A DNA stretch of 64,000 nucleotides from Glacieibacterium sp038211965 (GTDB taxonomy: Bacteria; Pseudomonadota; Alphaproteobacteria; Sphingomonadales; Sphingomonadaceae): positions 1 through 64,000 of the forward strand of contig JBBQVB010000001.1 in assembly GCA_038211965.1 (NCBI GenBank), read 5' to 3'. The notes under the pieces were generated by a model that was not told the origin of the DNA, searched no databases, and saw nothing but the letters and a program-made list of their open reading frames with translations. A program made the translations under genes and the position numbers. Below, one piece after another: positions 1-8,950 of the stretch; the stretch's first letter is position 1; each line of letters begins with the position of its first letter.

Positions 1-31
1 AACAACACGCTTCCCGAAAGACACAGCCCCC

Positions 32-592
32 GTGAGTGATTTCCACGACTGGCACGGCACGACGATCGTGTCGGTGCGCAAGGACGGCCGCGTCGTCATC
101 GCCGGCGACGGCCAGGTGACGATGGGCCAGACGGTGATGAAGGCCAATGCCAGGAAGGTCCGCCGCCTTGGCGAAGGCGGCCTCGTCATCGGCGGCTTCG
201 CGGGCGCGACCGCCGACGCCTTCACGCTGTTCGAACGCCTCGAAGCCAAGCTCGAACGCTATCCCGGCCAGTTGACGCGCGCGGCGGTCGAGTTGGCCAA
301 GGACTGGCGCACCGACCGCTATTTGCGCCGCCTCGAGGCGATGATGATCGTCGCCGACAAGGACGTGACCCTCGTGCTGACCGGCACCGGCGACGTGCTC
401 GAACCCGAAATGGGCGTCGCGGCGATCGGCTCGGGGGGCAATTTCGCGCTCGCGGCGGCGCGCGCCCTCGCCGACAGTCCGCACGATGCCGAGACTATCG
501 CGCGCCGCGCGATGGAGATCGCGGCGGGGCTGTGCGTCTACACGAACACCAATCTGACGGTCGAAACCATTGGCGAGAGTAGCGGACAATGA
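32..592 (+). CDS. hslV: ATP-dependent protease proteolytic subunit HslV
   Basis: This is the peptidase subunit of the HslUV (ClpQY) protease, an N-terminal-nucleophile hydrolase of the proteasome beta fold that degrades unfolded cytoplasmic proteins. The mature N-terminus TTIVSVRKDG begins at Thr10, which should be the catalytic residue exposed after removal of a 9-residue propeptide. E. coli HslV has only the initiator Met there, but short propeptides are usual in alphaproteobacteria. The GDGQVTMG motif follows at about 25-32. The length of 186 residues is normal. The start is GTG. The stop overlaps the hslU start as ATGA, so the pair is translationally coupled. Confidence 0.96.
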   Translation: MSDFHDWHGTTIVSVRKDGRVVIAGDGQVTMGQTVMKANARKVRRLGEGGLVIGGFAGATADAFTLFERLEAKLERYPGQLTRAAVELAKDWRTDRYLRRLEAMMIVADKDVTLVLTGTGDVLEPEMGVAAIGSGGNFALAAARALADSPHDAETIARRAMEIAAGLCVYTNTNLTVETIGESSGQ

Positions 593-1974
593 GTCTAGAG
601 TTGAACGGCGCGCACCCCGCGCCCGAGGTCGAAGGCGTGACGGCAACCGAACCCGCCCCCGCTGACCAGCCTTTCGACGCGCTCACGCCGACGCAGGTGG
701 TCGCGGCGCTCGACCGCTACATCGTCGGGCAGCGCGATGCCAAGCGCGCCGTCGCGGTGGCGCTGCGCAACCGCTGGCGGCGGCAGCGGCTGGGCGACGA
801 TCTGCGCGACGAGGTGTCCCCGAAGAACATCCTGATGATCGGGCCGACGGGGTGCGGCAAGACCGAAATCAGTCGGCGGCTGGCCAAGCTTGCCGACGCG
901 CCCTTCCTCAAGATCGAGGCGACCAAGTTCACCGAGGTCGGCTACGTCGGCCGCGACGTCGATTCGATCGTCCGCGACCTCGTCGAGGAGTCGATCCGTC
1001 TCGTCCGTGAGAACCGCCGCCAGGGCGTCCGCGCCAAGGCCGAGGAAGCGGCCGAGGCGCGCCTGCTCGACGTGCTCGTCGGCAAGGACGCCAGCGAAGC
1101 GACGCGGCTGGCCTTCCGCGACCGCTTCAAGTCGGGCGCTCTCAAGGGCCGCGAAGTCGAGATCGAGGTCGCCGACACCGGTTCCGCGATGAGCCTCGAC
1201 ATTCCGGGAATGCAGCCGGGCCAGGTCGGCATGATCAATTTGAGCGACATGCTCGGCAAGGCGATGGGCGGTCGCACCAAGCGCCGCAAGATGAGCGTCG
1301 ACGCGGCGTGGGACGCGCTGCTCGCCGAGGAGAGCGACAAGCGCCTCGACGACGACGACATCGCACGCGACGCGGTGCGCTCGGCGGAGGCGAACGGCAT
1401 CGTCTTCCTCGACGAGATCGACAAGATCGCGGTCAGCGACGTGCGCGGCGGCTCGGTCAGCCGCGAGGGCGTCCAGCGCGACCTGCTGCCGCTGATCGAG
1501 GGCACGACGGTCGCGACCAAATACGGACCCGTCAAGACCGACCATATCCTGTTCATCGCCAGCGGCGCTTTCCACACCTCGAAGCCGTCGGACCTGCTGC
1601 CCGAATTGCAGGGCCGTCTTCCCATCCGCGTCGAGCTGAAGGGCCTGACGCGCGAGGATTTCGAGGCGATCCTGACCGACACCGAGGCGTCGCTGATCCG
1701 CCAGTATACCGGGCTGTTGGGGACCGAGGGTGTGCGCCTCGAACTGACGCCCGACGGCATCGCGGCGATCGCACGCACCGCGTTCGAGGTCAACGCGGCG
1801 GTCGAGAACATCGGCGCGCGGCGGCTCCAGACGATCATGGAGAAGCTGCTGGAAAGCGTCAGCTTCGATGCGAGCGAGATGGCGGGCCGGACGGTCGTCG
1901 TCGACGCGGCGTACGTCGAGCGCGAGCTGGGCGACATCGCGCGCGATACCGATTTGTCGAAATTCATCCTCTAG
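589..1974 (+). CDS. hslU: ATP-dependent protease ATPase subunit HslU
   Basis: This is the AAA+ unfoldase that feeds substrates to HslV. Walker A is GPTGCGKT at residues 85-92, where most HslU proteins have Val in place of Cys89. Walker B is the FLDEIDKIA segment, and the EVGYVGRDV pore region follows Walker A. The C-terminus LSKFIL resembles the tail that docks into HslV. About 30 residues, rich in Ala and Pro, precede the conserved core LTPTQVVAALDRYIVGQ. This is longer than in E. coli, but the ATGA overlap with hslV supports this start. At 461 residues it is slightly long for the family. Confidence 0.96.
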   Translation: MSLELNGAHPAPEVEGVTATEPAPADQPFDALTPTQVVAALDRYIVGQRDAKRAVAVALRNRWRRQRLGDDLRDEVSPKNILMIGPTGCGKTEISRRLAKLADAPFLKIEATKFTEVGYVGRDVDSIVRDLVEESIRLVRENRRQGVRAKAEEAAEARLLDVLVGKDASEATRLAFRDRFKSGALKGREVEIEVADTGSAMSLDIPGMQPGQVGMINLSDMLGKAMGGRTKRRKMSVDAAWDALLAEESDKRLDDDDIARDAVRSAEANGIVFLDEIDKIAVSDVRGGSVSREGVQRDLLPLIEGTTVATKYGPVKTDHILFIASGAFHTSKPSDLLPELQGRLPIRVELKGLTREDFEAILTDTEASLIRQYTGLLGTEGVRLELTPDGIAAIARTAFEVNAAVENIGARRLQTIMEKLLESVSFDASEMAGRTVVVDAAYVERELGDIARDTDLSKFIL

Positions 1975-1978
1975 CGCG

Positions 1979-2305
1979 ATGGATGCGCCGCCGCGGACGC
2001 CCGACGGTCGCTACATCGTCGTGCGCGGTCGGCTGTGGCGGACGAGCAACCCGGGGCTGCCGGAGCCCGAACGCGAAGCTTTGGTCGCAGCGCTGATGAC
2101 AGCGCGGCGCGCGGTTCGTGCGGCGCGCGGCGACGATACAAAGCTCACGATGGCGCGTGCGGCAGTCGATGCCGCCAAGGTGGCGCTCGGCGAGCGCGGT
2201 GCACCATGGTGGACCGATGGTGCGCCCGACTGCAACCGGCGGATGGCTGTCAATACGGTCTATGCCGATTGGTACCGGGCAATCGGTAGCAGCCCGCCGG
2301 CGTAA
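1979..2305 (+). CDS. conserved hypothetical protein (RTPDGRYIVVRGRLWR family)
   Basis: This 108-residue soluble protein begins four bases after the hslU stop. It has the conserved look PDGRYIVVRGRLWR near the N-terminus, a charged helix rich in Ala and Arg in the middle, and a C-terminal GAPWWTDGAPDCNRRM segment. Proteins of this layout are widespread in Proteobacteria without an assigned function. There is no signal peptide, membrane segment or recognised catalytic motif. The close spacing suggests co-transcription with hslVU. I chose the ATG at 1979 because upstream codons in this frame lie within hslU. Confidence 0.75.
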   Translation: MDAPPRTPDGRYIVVRGRLWRTSNPGLPEPEREALVAALMTARRAVRAARGDDTKLTMARAAVDAAKVALGERGAPWWTDGAPDCNRRMAVNTVYADWYRAIGSSPPA

Positions 2306-2355
2306 CTTCCGGTGCCGATCGCGCGAACTGCTTTGGGTCAACCCGGAGCCTATCG

Positions 2356-2847
2356 ATGACCACCGCCATGCTTGCCGAAACCGCCCCCCGTGCCGCCATC
2401 GGCGTGCGCGCCGACCGTGCCGCGACGCTGCTCGCCTATGGCGCACTGGTACTGATCTATCTCGTCTTCGGCCTGTCGAAGTTCACCGCCGAGGAGGCGA
2501 AGGCGCTGGTCGGCATCGTTGCGCCGAGCCCGTTCCTCGGCTGGATCTACGGCCTACTGTCCCATGAAGGCTTCTCGCGCATGCTCGGCGTCATCGAGCT
2601 GTCGGTTGGCGGCCTGATCCTGGCGCGGCTGGTGTCGCCGCGATTGTCGGCGCTGGGCGGCGCGCTGTCGGCGGGGTTGTTCCTGATGACGCTGTCGTTC
2701 ATTCTGTCGACGCCGGGCGTCTTCAATCCTGACGCCGGGCTATTCGGTTTCTTCGGCGGGCCGGGGCAGTTTCTTATCAAGGATCTCGGGTTGCTCGCCA
2801 TTTCGCTCCTGGTGGTGGCGGAGTCGCTCGGCGCGCGCCGCCCTTAA
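2356..2847 (+). CDS. DUF417 (YkgB/RclC-like) membrane protein
   Basis: This 163-residue inner-membrane protein has about four hydrophobic segments, at roughly 17-33, 73-95, 97-117 and 142-158. The conserved DUF417 landmarks are visible: LVFGLSKFTAEEA near the first helix, SPFLGWIYGLLS, and a helix boundary ending in FNPDAGLFGFFGGPGQFLIKD. The family includes E. coli YkgB and RclC, the latter linked to resistance to reactive chlorine species. The biochemical role is not established. The last four bases overlap the convergent transporter gene. Confidence 0.85.
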   Translation: MTTAMLAETAPRAAIGVRADRAATLLAYGALVLIYLVFGLSKFTAEEAKALVGIVAPSPFLGWIYGLLSHEGFSRMLGVIELSVGGLILARLVSPRLSALGGALSAGLFLMTLSFILSTPGVFNPDAGLFGFFGGPGQFLIKDLGLLAISLLVVAESLGARRP

Positions 2848-4121
2848 TCTTCGATCAGGCTCGCGTCGCGTGTTTCGGGTAGCAGCAGTGCGACCGTCAG
2901 CGACACGCCGATCATCGCCGTGACGTACCAGAAAAACCCGCTCTCGTGGCCCGCCGCCTTGAATGCCAGCGCGACATATTCCGCCGTGCCGCCGAACAGC
3001 GAGACCGACACGGCGTAGGGTAACCCGACGCCGAGTGCGCGGACGGGGGCGGGGAACAGTTCGGCCTTCACGAGGCCCGAGATCGCGGTGTAGCAGCTGA
3101 GCACCGTCAGCGCGGCGAGGATCAGCCCGAAGCCCTCCCAGCGGCTGGTGGCGTGGCTCAGCGCGGAGAGGACCGGGACGGTACCGAGGACGCCGAGCAC
3201 CCCGAAGGCGATCAGCTGCGGTCGCCGCCCGATACGGTCCGACAATGCACCGAACAGCGGCTGGATCAGCATATAGGCGAGCAGGCTGAGCGCGCTGACG
3301 AGGCTCGCTTCTGGCTTGGTCCAGTGCGACGTGTTGACCAAGAATTTCTGCATGTACGTCGTGAAGGTGTAGAAGGCGAGGCTGCCGCCCGCGCCGAGGC
3401 CCACGACGAGCAGCGCCGAGCGCCGGTACTGCCACAGCCGCGCCCACAGGTCGCGGTGCGCCGCCGCTGGGACGTGCTCGAAGACGGCAGTCTCCGCGAT
3501 GCTCCGCCGTAGCCACAGCGCCACCAGCGCCCCGAGCGCACCAATGGCGAAGGGGATGCGCCAGCCCCAGGCGTTGAGTTCTGGCTCGCTGAGCCTCGCC
3601 TGCAGGATCAGCAGCACGCCGAGCGCGAGGAGTTGACCGCCAATCAGCGTGACATACTGGAAACTGGCGGCAAAACCCCGGTGGCGGGGGCCGGCGACTT
3701 CGCTCATGTAAGTCGCCGACGCGCCGTACTCGCCGCCGACTGACAGGCCCTGCACAAGCCGCGCGAGTACGAGGATCGCCGGGGCCGCGACGCCGATGCT
3801 GGCAAAGCCGGGACACAGCGCCACCGCTGCCGACCCCGCCGCCATCAGCAGCACCGACAGGCTGAGCGCCGCCTTGCGCCCGTGCCGATCGGCATAGGCG
3901 CCGAGCAGCCAGCCGCCGACTGGGCGCATCAGGAAACCTACCGCAAACACCGCCGCCGCGCTGAGCAACTGCGCGGTCGCGTCGCCCTTGGGGAAGAAGA
4001 TATGCGCGAAGTAGAGGGAGAACGCCGAGTAGGTGTAGAAGTCGAACCACTCGACGAGGTTGCCGATCGACCCGCCGACCAGCGAGCGGAACCGGCCCGG
4101 TGCGCCCCCCGACGCGGTCAC
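2844..4121 (-). CDS. MFS transporter, metabolite:H+ symporter (MHS) family
   Basis: This 425-residue protein has twelve predicted membrane segments. It carries the MHS-family N-terminus GSIGNLVEWFDFYTYSAF and the family loop motifs RPVGGWLLGAYADRHGRK after helix 2 and GGEYGASATYMSEVAG in helix 5. The family contains KgtP (2-oxoglutarate), ProP (proline/betaine) and CitA (citrate). The general layout resembles dicarboxylate/2-oxoglutarate permeases, but the substrate cannot be assigned from the sequence. It ends with RDASLIED, convergent with the DUF417 gene. secG lies just downstream on the other side but is transcribed towards this gene. Confidence 0.88.
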   Translation of the reverse strand: MTASGGAPGRFRSLVGGSIGNLVEWFDFYTYSAFSLYFAHIFFPKGDATAQLLSAAAVFAVGFLMRPVGGWLLGAYADRHGRKAALSLSVLLMAAGSAAVALCPGFASIGVAAPAILVLARLVQGLSVGGEYGASATYMSEVAGPRHRGFAASFQYVTLIGGQLLALGVLLILQARLSEPELNAWGWRIPFAIGALGALVALWLRRSIAETAVFEHVPAAAHRDLWARLWQYRRSALLVVGLGAGGSLAFYTFTTYMQKFLVNTSHWTKPEASLVSALSLLAYMLIQPLFGALSDRIGRRPQLIAFGVLGVLGTVPVLSALSHATSRWEGFGLILAALTVLSCYTAISGLVKAELFPAPVRALGVGLPYAVSVSLFGGTAEYVALAFKAAGHESGFFWYVTAMIGVSLTVALLLPETRDASLIED

Positions 4122-4131
4122 CTGTGGTGCG

Positions 4132-4464
4132 TCACTGCGCGAGCGGCACGCCGCCCGGCGCGGGCGCGACGGGCTTCACCGGGGCCGACGTCGTCGCCGG
4201 AGTTGCCAGCGTCGTGTCGATGGGCCGCGACTTGTGCCCCGCCGCCGCGAGAACCGCGAGCAGGATCGACGTGCCGATGAACAGCCCCGCGAGCACCGTC
4301 GTCGAGCGCGTCAGCAGATCCGCCGCGCCGCGCGCCGTCATCAGCCCGCCCGCCGTGCCGCCGCCGCCGATGCCCAGGCCGCCGCCTTCCGAACGCTGGA
4401 GCAGGATGACCGCGCACAAGGCGATAGCGATGAGCGTGTGGACGACGAGGACGAAGGTGGACAT
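4132..4464 (-). CDS. secG: preprotein translocase subunit SecG
   Basis: SecG is the accessory subunit of the SecYEG protein-export channel in the inner membrane. The 110-residue protein has two membrane helices (about 3-20 and 52-70) separated by the diagnostic loop LLQRSEGGGLGIGGGG. A Pro/Ala/Thr-rich C-terminal tail of about 35 residues follows, which is common in alphaproteobacterial SecG. It lies downstream of tpiA on the same strand (64-base gap), the usual tpiA-secG order. Confidence 0.93.
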   Translation of the reverse strand: MSTFVLVVHTLIAIALCAVILLQRSEGGGLGIGGGGTAGGLMTARGAADLLTRSTTVLAGLFIGTSILLAVLAAAGHKSRPIDTTLATPATTSAPVKPVAPAPGGVPLAQ

Positions 4465-4528
4465 GCAGGGCTTTCAGGCGGGCAGGTGACGGCGGCGCAT
4501 GTAGCGGCTGGGGCCCGTGCGCGCAATG

Positions 4529-5275
4529 TCAGGCGGCGGCGGCGATCGCTAATAGACTTGTGGCGACCAGGCTCGCACCGCCGACGAGGGCACCGTCGAC
4601 GTTCGGGACGGCGAGTAATTCGCGCGCATTCGCAGGGTTGACCGAACCGCCGTAAAGAATGCGGACGCTCGCCCCCGCGTCGCCGTAACGTGCGACGAGC
4701 GCGGCCCGGATCGATGCGTGCATCGCGGCGACGTCGGCAGGCGTCGGGGTACGGCCGGTGCCGATCGCCCAGACGGGCTCGTAGGCGAGGGTCAGGCGGT
4801 CGGGGGCGGCGGGGAGCGACCCGGCGAGTTGGGCGGCGACCACCGCCTCGGCGTCGCCCGCGTCGCGCTGTGCTTCGGTCTCGCCGACGCAGACGATGGC
4901 GTCGAGGCCTGCGGCGATGGCGGCTTCAGCCTTGGCGCGGACGACCGCGTCGGTCTCGCCGCAATCGGCGCGGCGTTCGCTGTGGCCGACGATGACCAGC
5001 GACGCGCCCGCGTCGGCAAGCATTGCGGCGGAAATATCGCCGGTATGCGCACCCTGCGCGGCGGCATGGAGGTTCTGCGCACCGATCCGCAACCGGCTGC
5101 CTGCCGCGGCGCGGACAGCGCGCTCGATCAGCGTGAACGGCGGGCAGATCGCGAGGTCGATCTGGTCGGGCACCGCCGCCGCGACGGCGCGGATCTCGGC
5201 GAGCGCCGCGCCGACCCCGTGCATCTTCCAGTTGCCGACGATGAACTTGCGGGGGCGTGCGCGCGATGCCGTCAT
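4529..5275 (-). CDS. tpiA: triosephosphate isomerase
   Basis: This enzyme interconverts dihydroxyacetone phosphate and glyceraldehyde-3-phosphate in glycolysis and the Calvin cycle. The 248-residue TIM barrel has all the catalytic landmarks: GNWKMHG with Lys17, the electrophilic His in VIVGHSERR, the catalytic Glu in AYEPVWAIGTG with flexible loop 6, and the phosphate-binding YGGSVNP. It is divergent from ppiD across a 115-base gap that should hold both promoters. Confidence 0.97.
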   Translation of the reverse strand: MTASRARPRKFIVGNWKMHGVGAALAEIRAVAAAVPDQIDLAICPPFTLIERAVRAAAGSRLRIGAQNLHAAAQGAHTGDISAAMLADAGASLVIVGHSERRADCGETDAVVRAKAEAAIAAGLDAIVCVGETEAQRDAGDAEAVVAAQLAGSLPAAPDRLTLAYEPVWAIGTGRTPTPADVAAMHASIRAALVARYGDAGASVRILYGGSVNPANARELLAVPNVDGALVGGASLVATSLLAIAAAA

Positions 5276-5390
5276 GCTCCCGGCGTAGCGAAAGCCGGTC
5301 CCCCCGCCAAGCCTTGCCCCCTTGCGAGCCCCCCCCTATGGTTCGCGCCGTCCGGGCAGCCGCCCGTTTTTCCCTCATCCACGGACCTTC

Positions 5391-7289
5391 ATGCTCGGTT
5401 TCATTCGCAAGTGGCTCACCTCTTGGCCGGTGCTGGCGCTGCTCGGCCTCGTCCTCGTCGCCTTCGTCATTACCGGCGTCGGCGATCCGTTCGGCAGCCG
5501 CGGCGGCGCGGGCGGTGACATGGCGCGCGTCGGCAAGACCGGCATTACCGAAGCGGCGTTCCTCAAGCAGTTCGACCGCATCGTCGGGCGCGCGCGCGAA
5601 ACCAGTCCCGGCACGACGCCGCAGCAGGTGGCACGCGAAGGCGGCGTCGAGCAGGTCCTCGACCAGATGGTCGGCAGCGCCGCGCTCGACGAATTTGCCG
5701 CCGCGCACAAGGTCGCGGCGTCGAAGCGCGCGGTCGACGGCGCGATCGCCTCGATCGACGCCTTCCGGCTGGGTGGCAAGTTCGACCAGGCGACCTATCA
5801 GCGCCTGCTCGCCGAGCGCCGCCTGTCGGAGGCCGAACTGCGCACCGGGCTGGCCAGCGACCTCGTCCGCAAGCAGTTGCTGGTGCCGGTGGCGTCGGGG
5901 GCGATGGTGCCGCGCACGATCGCGATGCCCTACGCCCGGCTGCTCCTCGATCTTCACGAGGGTCAGGGCGGGGTCGTCCCGCCGCCAGCCGTTGCCGCTC
6001 CGTCGCCGGCTGCCGTCGCGGCTTATTACGCGGCGCACAAGGCGCAGTTCATGGCCCCCGAAAAGCGCGGTTTTCGCTTTGCGATGCTCGACCGCGATGC
6101 GCTGGCGAGCGCCGCCATCGTCACTGACGCCGAGGTCGCCGCCTATTACGAGAAGAATCGCGAGACCTATGGCGGCGTCGAACAGCGCACCCTTTCGCAG
6201 GTCGTGCTGCCCGACGAGGGCCGCGCCAAGGCGTTCGTCGCGGCGGTTCGCGGCGGCACCAATTTCGTCGAGGCGGCGCAGAAGCTCGCGGGCTACAAGG
6301 CAGCCGACGTCGCGCTCGGGCTGTTCACCAAGGACGAATACGCCCTCGCCTCGTCGCCCGCCGCAGCGGACGCGGTGTTCGCCGCACCCGCCGGGAGCGT
6401 CGTCGATCCTGTCAAGACTGACTTTGGCTGGAACGTCGTGCGCGTCGACAGCATCGCCGGAGCCAAGGGCAAATCGCTGGCGGACTTGAAGGGCGAGATC
6501 ACCGCCAAGCTGCGCGGCGACAAGGCCGATACGGCCCTGAGTGAGCTTGTCGCGAAGATCGAGGACGGTTTCGGCGAGGGCAAGAGCTTTGCCGATGTCG
6601 TCAAGGAGCATAAGCTGACGCCCGTGACGGTGCCCCCTGTGGCGCGCGACGGCGCGGGCCTGCCGCCCGCGACGGTGCCCGTCGTCGCCAAGGCGTTCGA
6701 CGCCGACCCCGCTGACAAGGCGAGCGTGCAGGAAGTCGCCAAGGGCCAGTTCGCGGTGCTCGAGCTCGGGCAGGTGGTGTCGCCCGCCGCGCCACCGCTG
6801 GCGCAGATCACGCCGCAGGTCACGGCTGCGCTGACCGCCTCGCTGCGCGGCAAGGCGGCCCAGGCAATCGCCGATGCGGTCATCGCCGAGGTCGCCAAGG
6901 GCGGCAACTTCGCCGCCGCGCTGGTCAAGCGCGCGCTGCCCCCCGCGCAGCCGATCAAGGGTCGCCGTCTCGACGCCAGCCAGGCCAAGCAGGTGCCACC
7001 GCCGGTCGCGCTGTTCCTGACCATGCCTGCGGGCGCGACGCGCTCGCTCGCCGCGACCGACGGCAGCGTCGTGCTGATCCACGTCGACCGGATCATTCCC
7101 GGCGATCTCGCGTCGGCACCGCCGCTGCTCGAGGCGTCGCGCCAGCAGCTGGCGCAACTCGCCCCCGACGAACTGACGACCGCTTTCGGTCGTGCTGTCG
7201 AGCGTGAAGTCGGCGTCAAGATCAACCGCGCGGCGGTCGCGGCGGCAACGCGGCGCATCGTTGGTGAGGCGGCCCCGGCAGCGCAATGA
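5391..7289 (+). CDS. ppiD: peptidylprolyl isomerase D-like periplasmic folding factor
   Basis: This is a membrane-anchored periplasmic chaperone/foldase of the PpiD type that assists proteins leaving the Sec channel. It has one N-terminal membrane anchor (about residues 12-31). A SurA_N-like helical region follows, then a parvulin-like PPIC region around residues 240-360 (QRTLSQVVLP, then FGWNVVRVDSI) and a long C-terminal region. At 632 residues it is typical of the family. I chose the ATG at 5391 because it puts a short cytoplasmic stretch before the anchor; upstream codons add a polar, atypical leader. The trpE start lies 10 bases after the stop, an arrangement common in sphingomonads. Confidence 0.9.
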   Translation: MLGFIRKWLTSWPVLALLGLVLVAFVITGVGDPFGSRGGAGGDMARVGKTGITEAAFLKQFDRIVGRARETSPGTTPQQVAREGGVEQVLDQMVGSAALDEFAAAHKVAASKRAVDGAIASIDAFRLGGKFDQATYQRLLAERRLSEAELRTGLASDLVRKQLLVPVASGAMVPRTIAMPYARLLLDLHEGQGGVVPPPAVAAPSPAAVAAYYAAHKAQFMAPEKRGFRFAMLDRDALASAAIVTDAEVAAYYEKNRETYGGVEQRTLSQVVLPDEGRAKAFVAAVRGGTNFVEAAQKLAGYKAADVALGLFTKDEYALASSPAAADAVFAAPAGSVVDPVKTDFGWNVVRVDSIAGAKGKSLADLKGEITAKLRGDKADTALSELVAKIEDGFGEGKSFADVVKEHKLTPVTVPPVARDGAGLPPATVPVVAKAFDADPADKASVQEVAKGQFAVLELGQVVSPAAPPLAQITPQVTAALTASLRGKAAQAIADAVIAEVAKGGNFAAALVKRALPPAQPIKGRRLDASQAKQVPPPVALFLTMPAGATRSLAATDGSVVLIHVDRIIPGDLASAPPLLEASRQQLAQLAPDELTTAFGRAVEREVGVKINRAAVAAATRRIVGEAAPAAQ

Positions 7290-7299
7290 GCGCGCGGGC

Positions 7300-8817
7300 G
7301 TGAGCGACATCGCGCCTCAGGTAGCGGCTTTCGCGGCAACGTACGACGCGGGCCGTCCGCAACTCGTCTGGACGCGCGTCGTTGCCGATACAGAGACGCC
7401 GGTCGGCGCGATGCTCAAACTCGGCGTGGGCGGGCAGGGTGCGTTCCTGCTCGAATCGGTCGAGGGCGGCGCGGTGCGCGGGCGCTATTCGCTACTCGGC
7501 CTCGACCCCGACCTCGTCTGGCGCGCGCACGGCGACGCATGCGAGGTCAACCGGCGGTGGCAGATCGACGCGCGCGCCTTCGAGCCGTGTGTGGGCGGCG
7601 TCCTCGACAATCTCCGCGGGCTCGTCGCGGCGTGCCGGATGGATGTGCCGCCCGAACTGCCGCGCGCGCTGTCGGTGCTCGTCGGCTATCTCGGCTACGA
7701 GGCGGCGCGGCTGAGCGAGCCGCGCCTCGCCGCGCCCGGAGACGACCCGCTCGGCCTGCCCGACCTGTTGTTCGTGCGCCCGTCGCTGCTGCTCGTCTTC
7801 GACCGCCTCAAGGACGAGTTGTTTCTTGTCGCCCCGGTGTTTCCCGACGCGCGGCCTGCCGACGTCGCGCACGCCCGCGCCGTCGAGCGTATCGAGACTG
7901 CCGCAGCGCGCCTCGCACAGCCGGTTCCGACGCCCGCGCGCGCGCCCGCCGAGCTCCCCGCCGGAGCGGTACGCGCCGTCCTGCCGCCGGGGCGCTATGC
8001 CGACATGGTCGCGGCGGCGCAGGCGTATATTGCGGCGGGTGACATCTTCCAGGTCGTGCTGGCGCAGCGCTTCAGCGTCGACTTCCCGCTGCCGCCGCTC
8101 GACCTCTATCGTGCGCTGCGCCGCATCAATCCGTCGCCGTTCCTGTATTTCCTCGACCTGCCGGGCTTCGCGCTGATCGGCTCCAGCCCCGAGATCCTCG
8201 TCCGTGTCCGCGACGGCGAAGTGACGATCCGACCCATCGCCGGAACCCGCCCTCGCGGCCGCGATGCCGTCGAGGACTCGGTCCTGCGCGCCGAACTCCT
8301 CGCCGATCCCAAGGAGCTGGCCGAGCATCTGATGCTCCTCGACCTCGGTCGCCACGACACGGGCCGCGTCTCCGCCCCCGGCAGCGTCACCGTCACCGAC
8401 CGCTTCGGCGTCGAATTCTACAGCCACGTCATGCACATCGTCTCGAACGTCACCGGAGCGCTCAAGCCCGGCTGCGATGCCATCGACGCGCTGCTGTCGG
8501 GCTTCCCGGCGGGCACCGTCAGCGGTGCGCCCAAGGTCCGCGCGATGGAGATCATCCGCGAACTCGAACCCGAAAAGCGCGGCGCGTACGCCGGCGGGGT
8601 CGGCTATTTCTCGCCCGACGGGTCGATGGACAGCTGCATCGTGCTGCGCACCGCAGTGGTCAAGGACGGCGTCATGCACGTCCAGGCGGGCGCCGGCATC
8701 GTTGCCGATAGTGTCGCGGCGAGCGAACAGGCCGAATGCGAAGCGAAGGCGGGCGCACTCCTCGCCGCCGCCCGCGAGGCGCTGGCGCGCGCCGGGGCTG
8801 CAGGTTTTGGGCAATAG
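7300..8817 (+). CDS. trpE: anthranilate synthase component I
   Basis: This chorismate-using enzyme starts tryptophan biosynthesis, taking ammonia from TrpG. The chorismate-binding domain fills the C-terminal half and shows GSSPEILVR, RPIAGTRPRG, AEHLMLLDLGRHD, HIVSNVTGAL and the signature SGAPKVRAMEIIRELEP. In the LGRHD motif a His replaces the Asn usual in this family (normally RND). The N-terminal regulatory domain ends its strand with LLESVEGG, the region of the tryptophan feedback site. I chose GTG at 7300 because the upstream part of the frame lies inside ppiD. The product has 505 residues. Confidence 0.95.
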   Translation: MSDIAPQVAAFAATYDAGRPQLVWTRVVADTETPVGAMLKLGVGGQGAFLLESVEGGAVRGRYSLLGLDPDLVWRAHGDACEVNRRWQIDARAFEPCVGGVLDNLRGLVAACRMDVPPELPRALSVLVGYLGYEAARLSEPRLAAPGDDPLGLPDLLFVRPSLLLVFDRLKDELFLVAPVFPDARPADVAHARAVERIETAAARLAQPVPTPARAPAELPAGAVRAVLPPGRYADMVAAAQAYIAAGDIFQVVLAQRFSVDFPLPPLDLYRALRRINPSPFLYFLDLPGFALIGSSPEILVRVRDGEVTIRPIAGTRPRGRDAVEDSVLRAELLADPKELAEHLMLLDLGRHDTGRVSAPGSVTVTDRFGVEFYSHVMHIVSNVTGALKPGCDAIDALLSGFPAGTVSGAPKVRAMEIIRELEPEKRGAYAGGVGYFSPDGSMDSCIVLRTAVVKDGVMHVQAGAGIVADSVAASEQAECEAKAGALLAAAREALARAGAAGFGQ

Positions 8818-8885
8818 TGTCGGGATTCCTCACAGTCGGACAAATAACGTTTCAACAAACCCAGATTTAACAATAGACTAGAACC

Positions 8886-8901
8886 TGGCACGAATATTGC
8901 T
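8886..8901 (+). promoter_or_regulatory. sigma-54 (RpoN) -24/-12 promoter of the PEP-CTERM gene
   Basis: The sequence TGGCACG-AATA-TTGCT matches the sigma-54 consensus with the exact GG-N10-GC spacing (GG at 8887-8888, GC at 8899-8900). Transcription should start near 8912, giving a leader of about 39 bases before the ATG at 8951. Sigma-54 promoters in front of PEP-CTERM genes have been described in exosortase-containing bacteria, where a PrsK/PrsR sensor-regulator pair is implicated. Confidence 0.8.
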
Positions 8902-8950
8902 GAGCGGCTTGATATCGCGGCTGTCATCGCGACACTGGGGAGTTGCATCG

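Noticed and set aside
4926..7310. Long reverse-strand open frame (794 codons) opposite ppiD
   Set aside because: It is an antisense shadow of a GC-rich gene: the product is Arg/Gly/Asp-rich, lacks any domain, and ppiD and tpiA fully explain the region.
8897..8950. Upstream start for the PEP-CTERM gene
   Set aside because: An in-frame start at 8897 would lie within or before the sigma-54 promoter and so outside the expected transcript.
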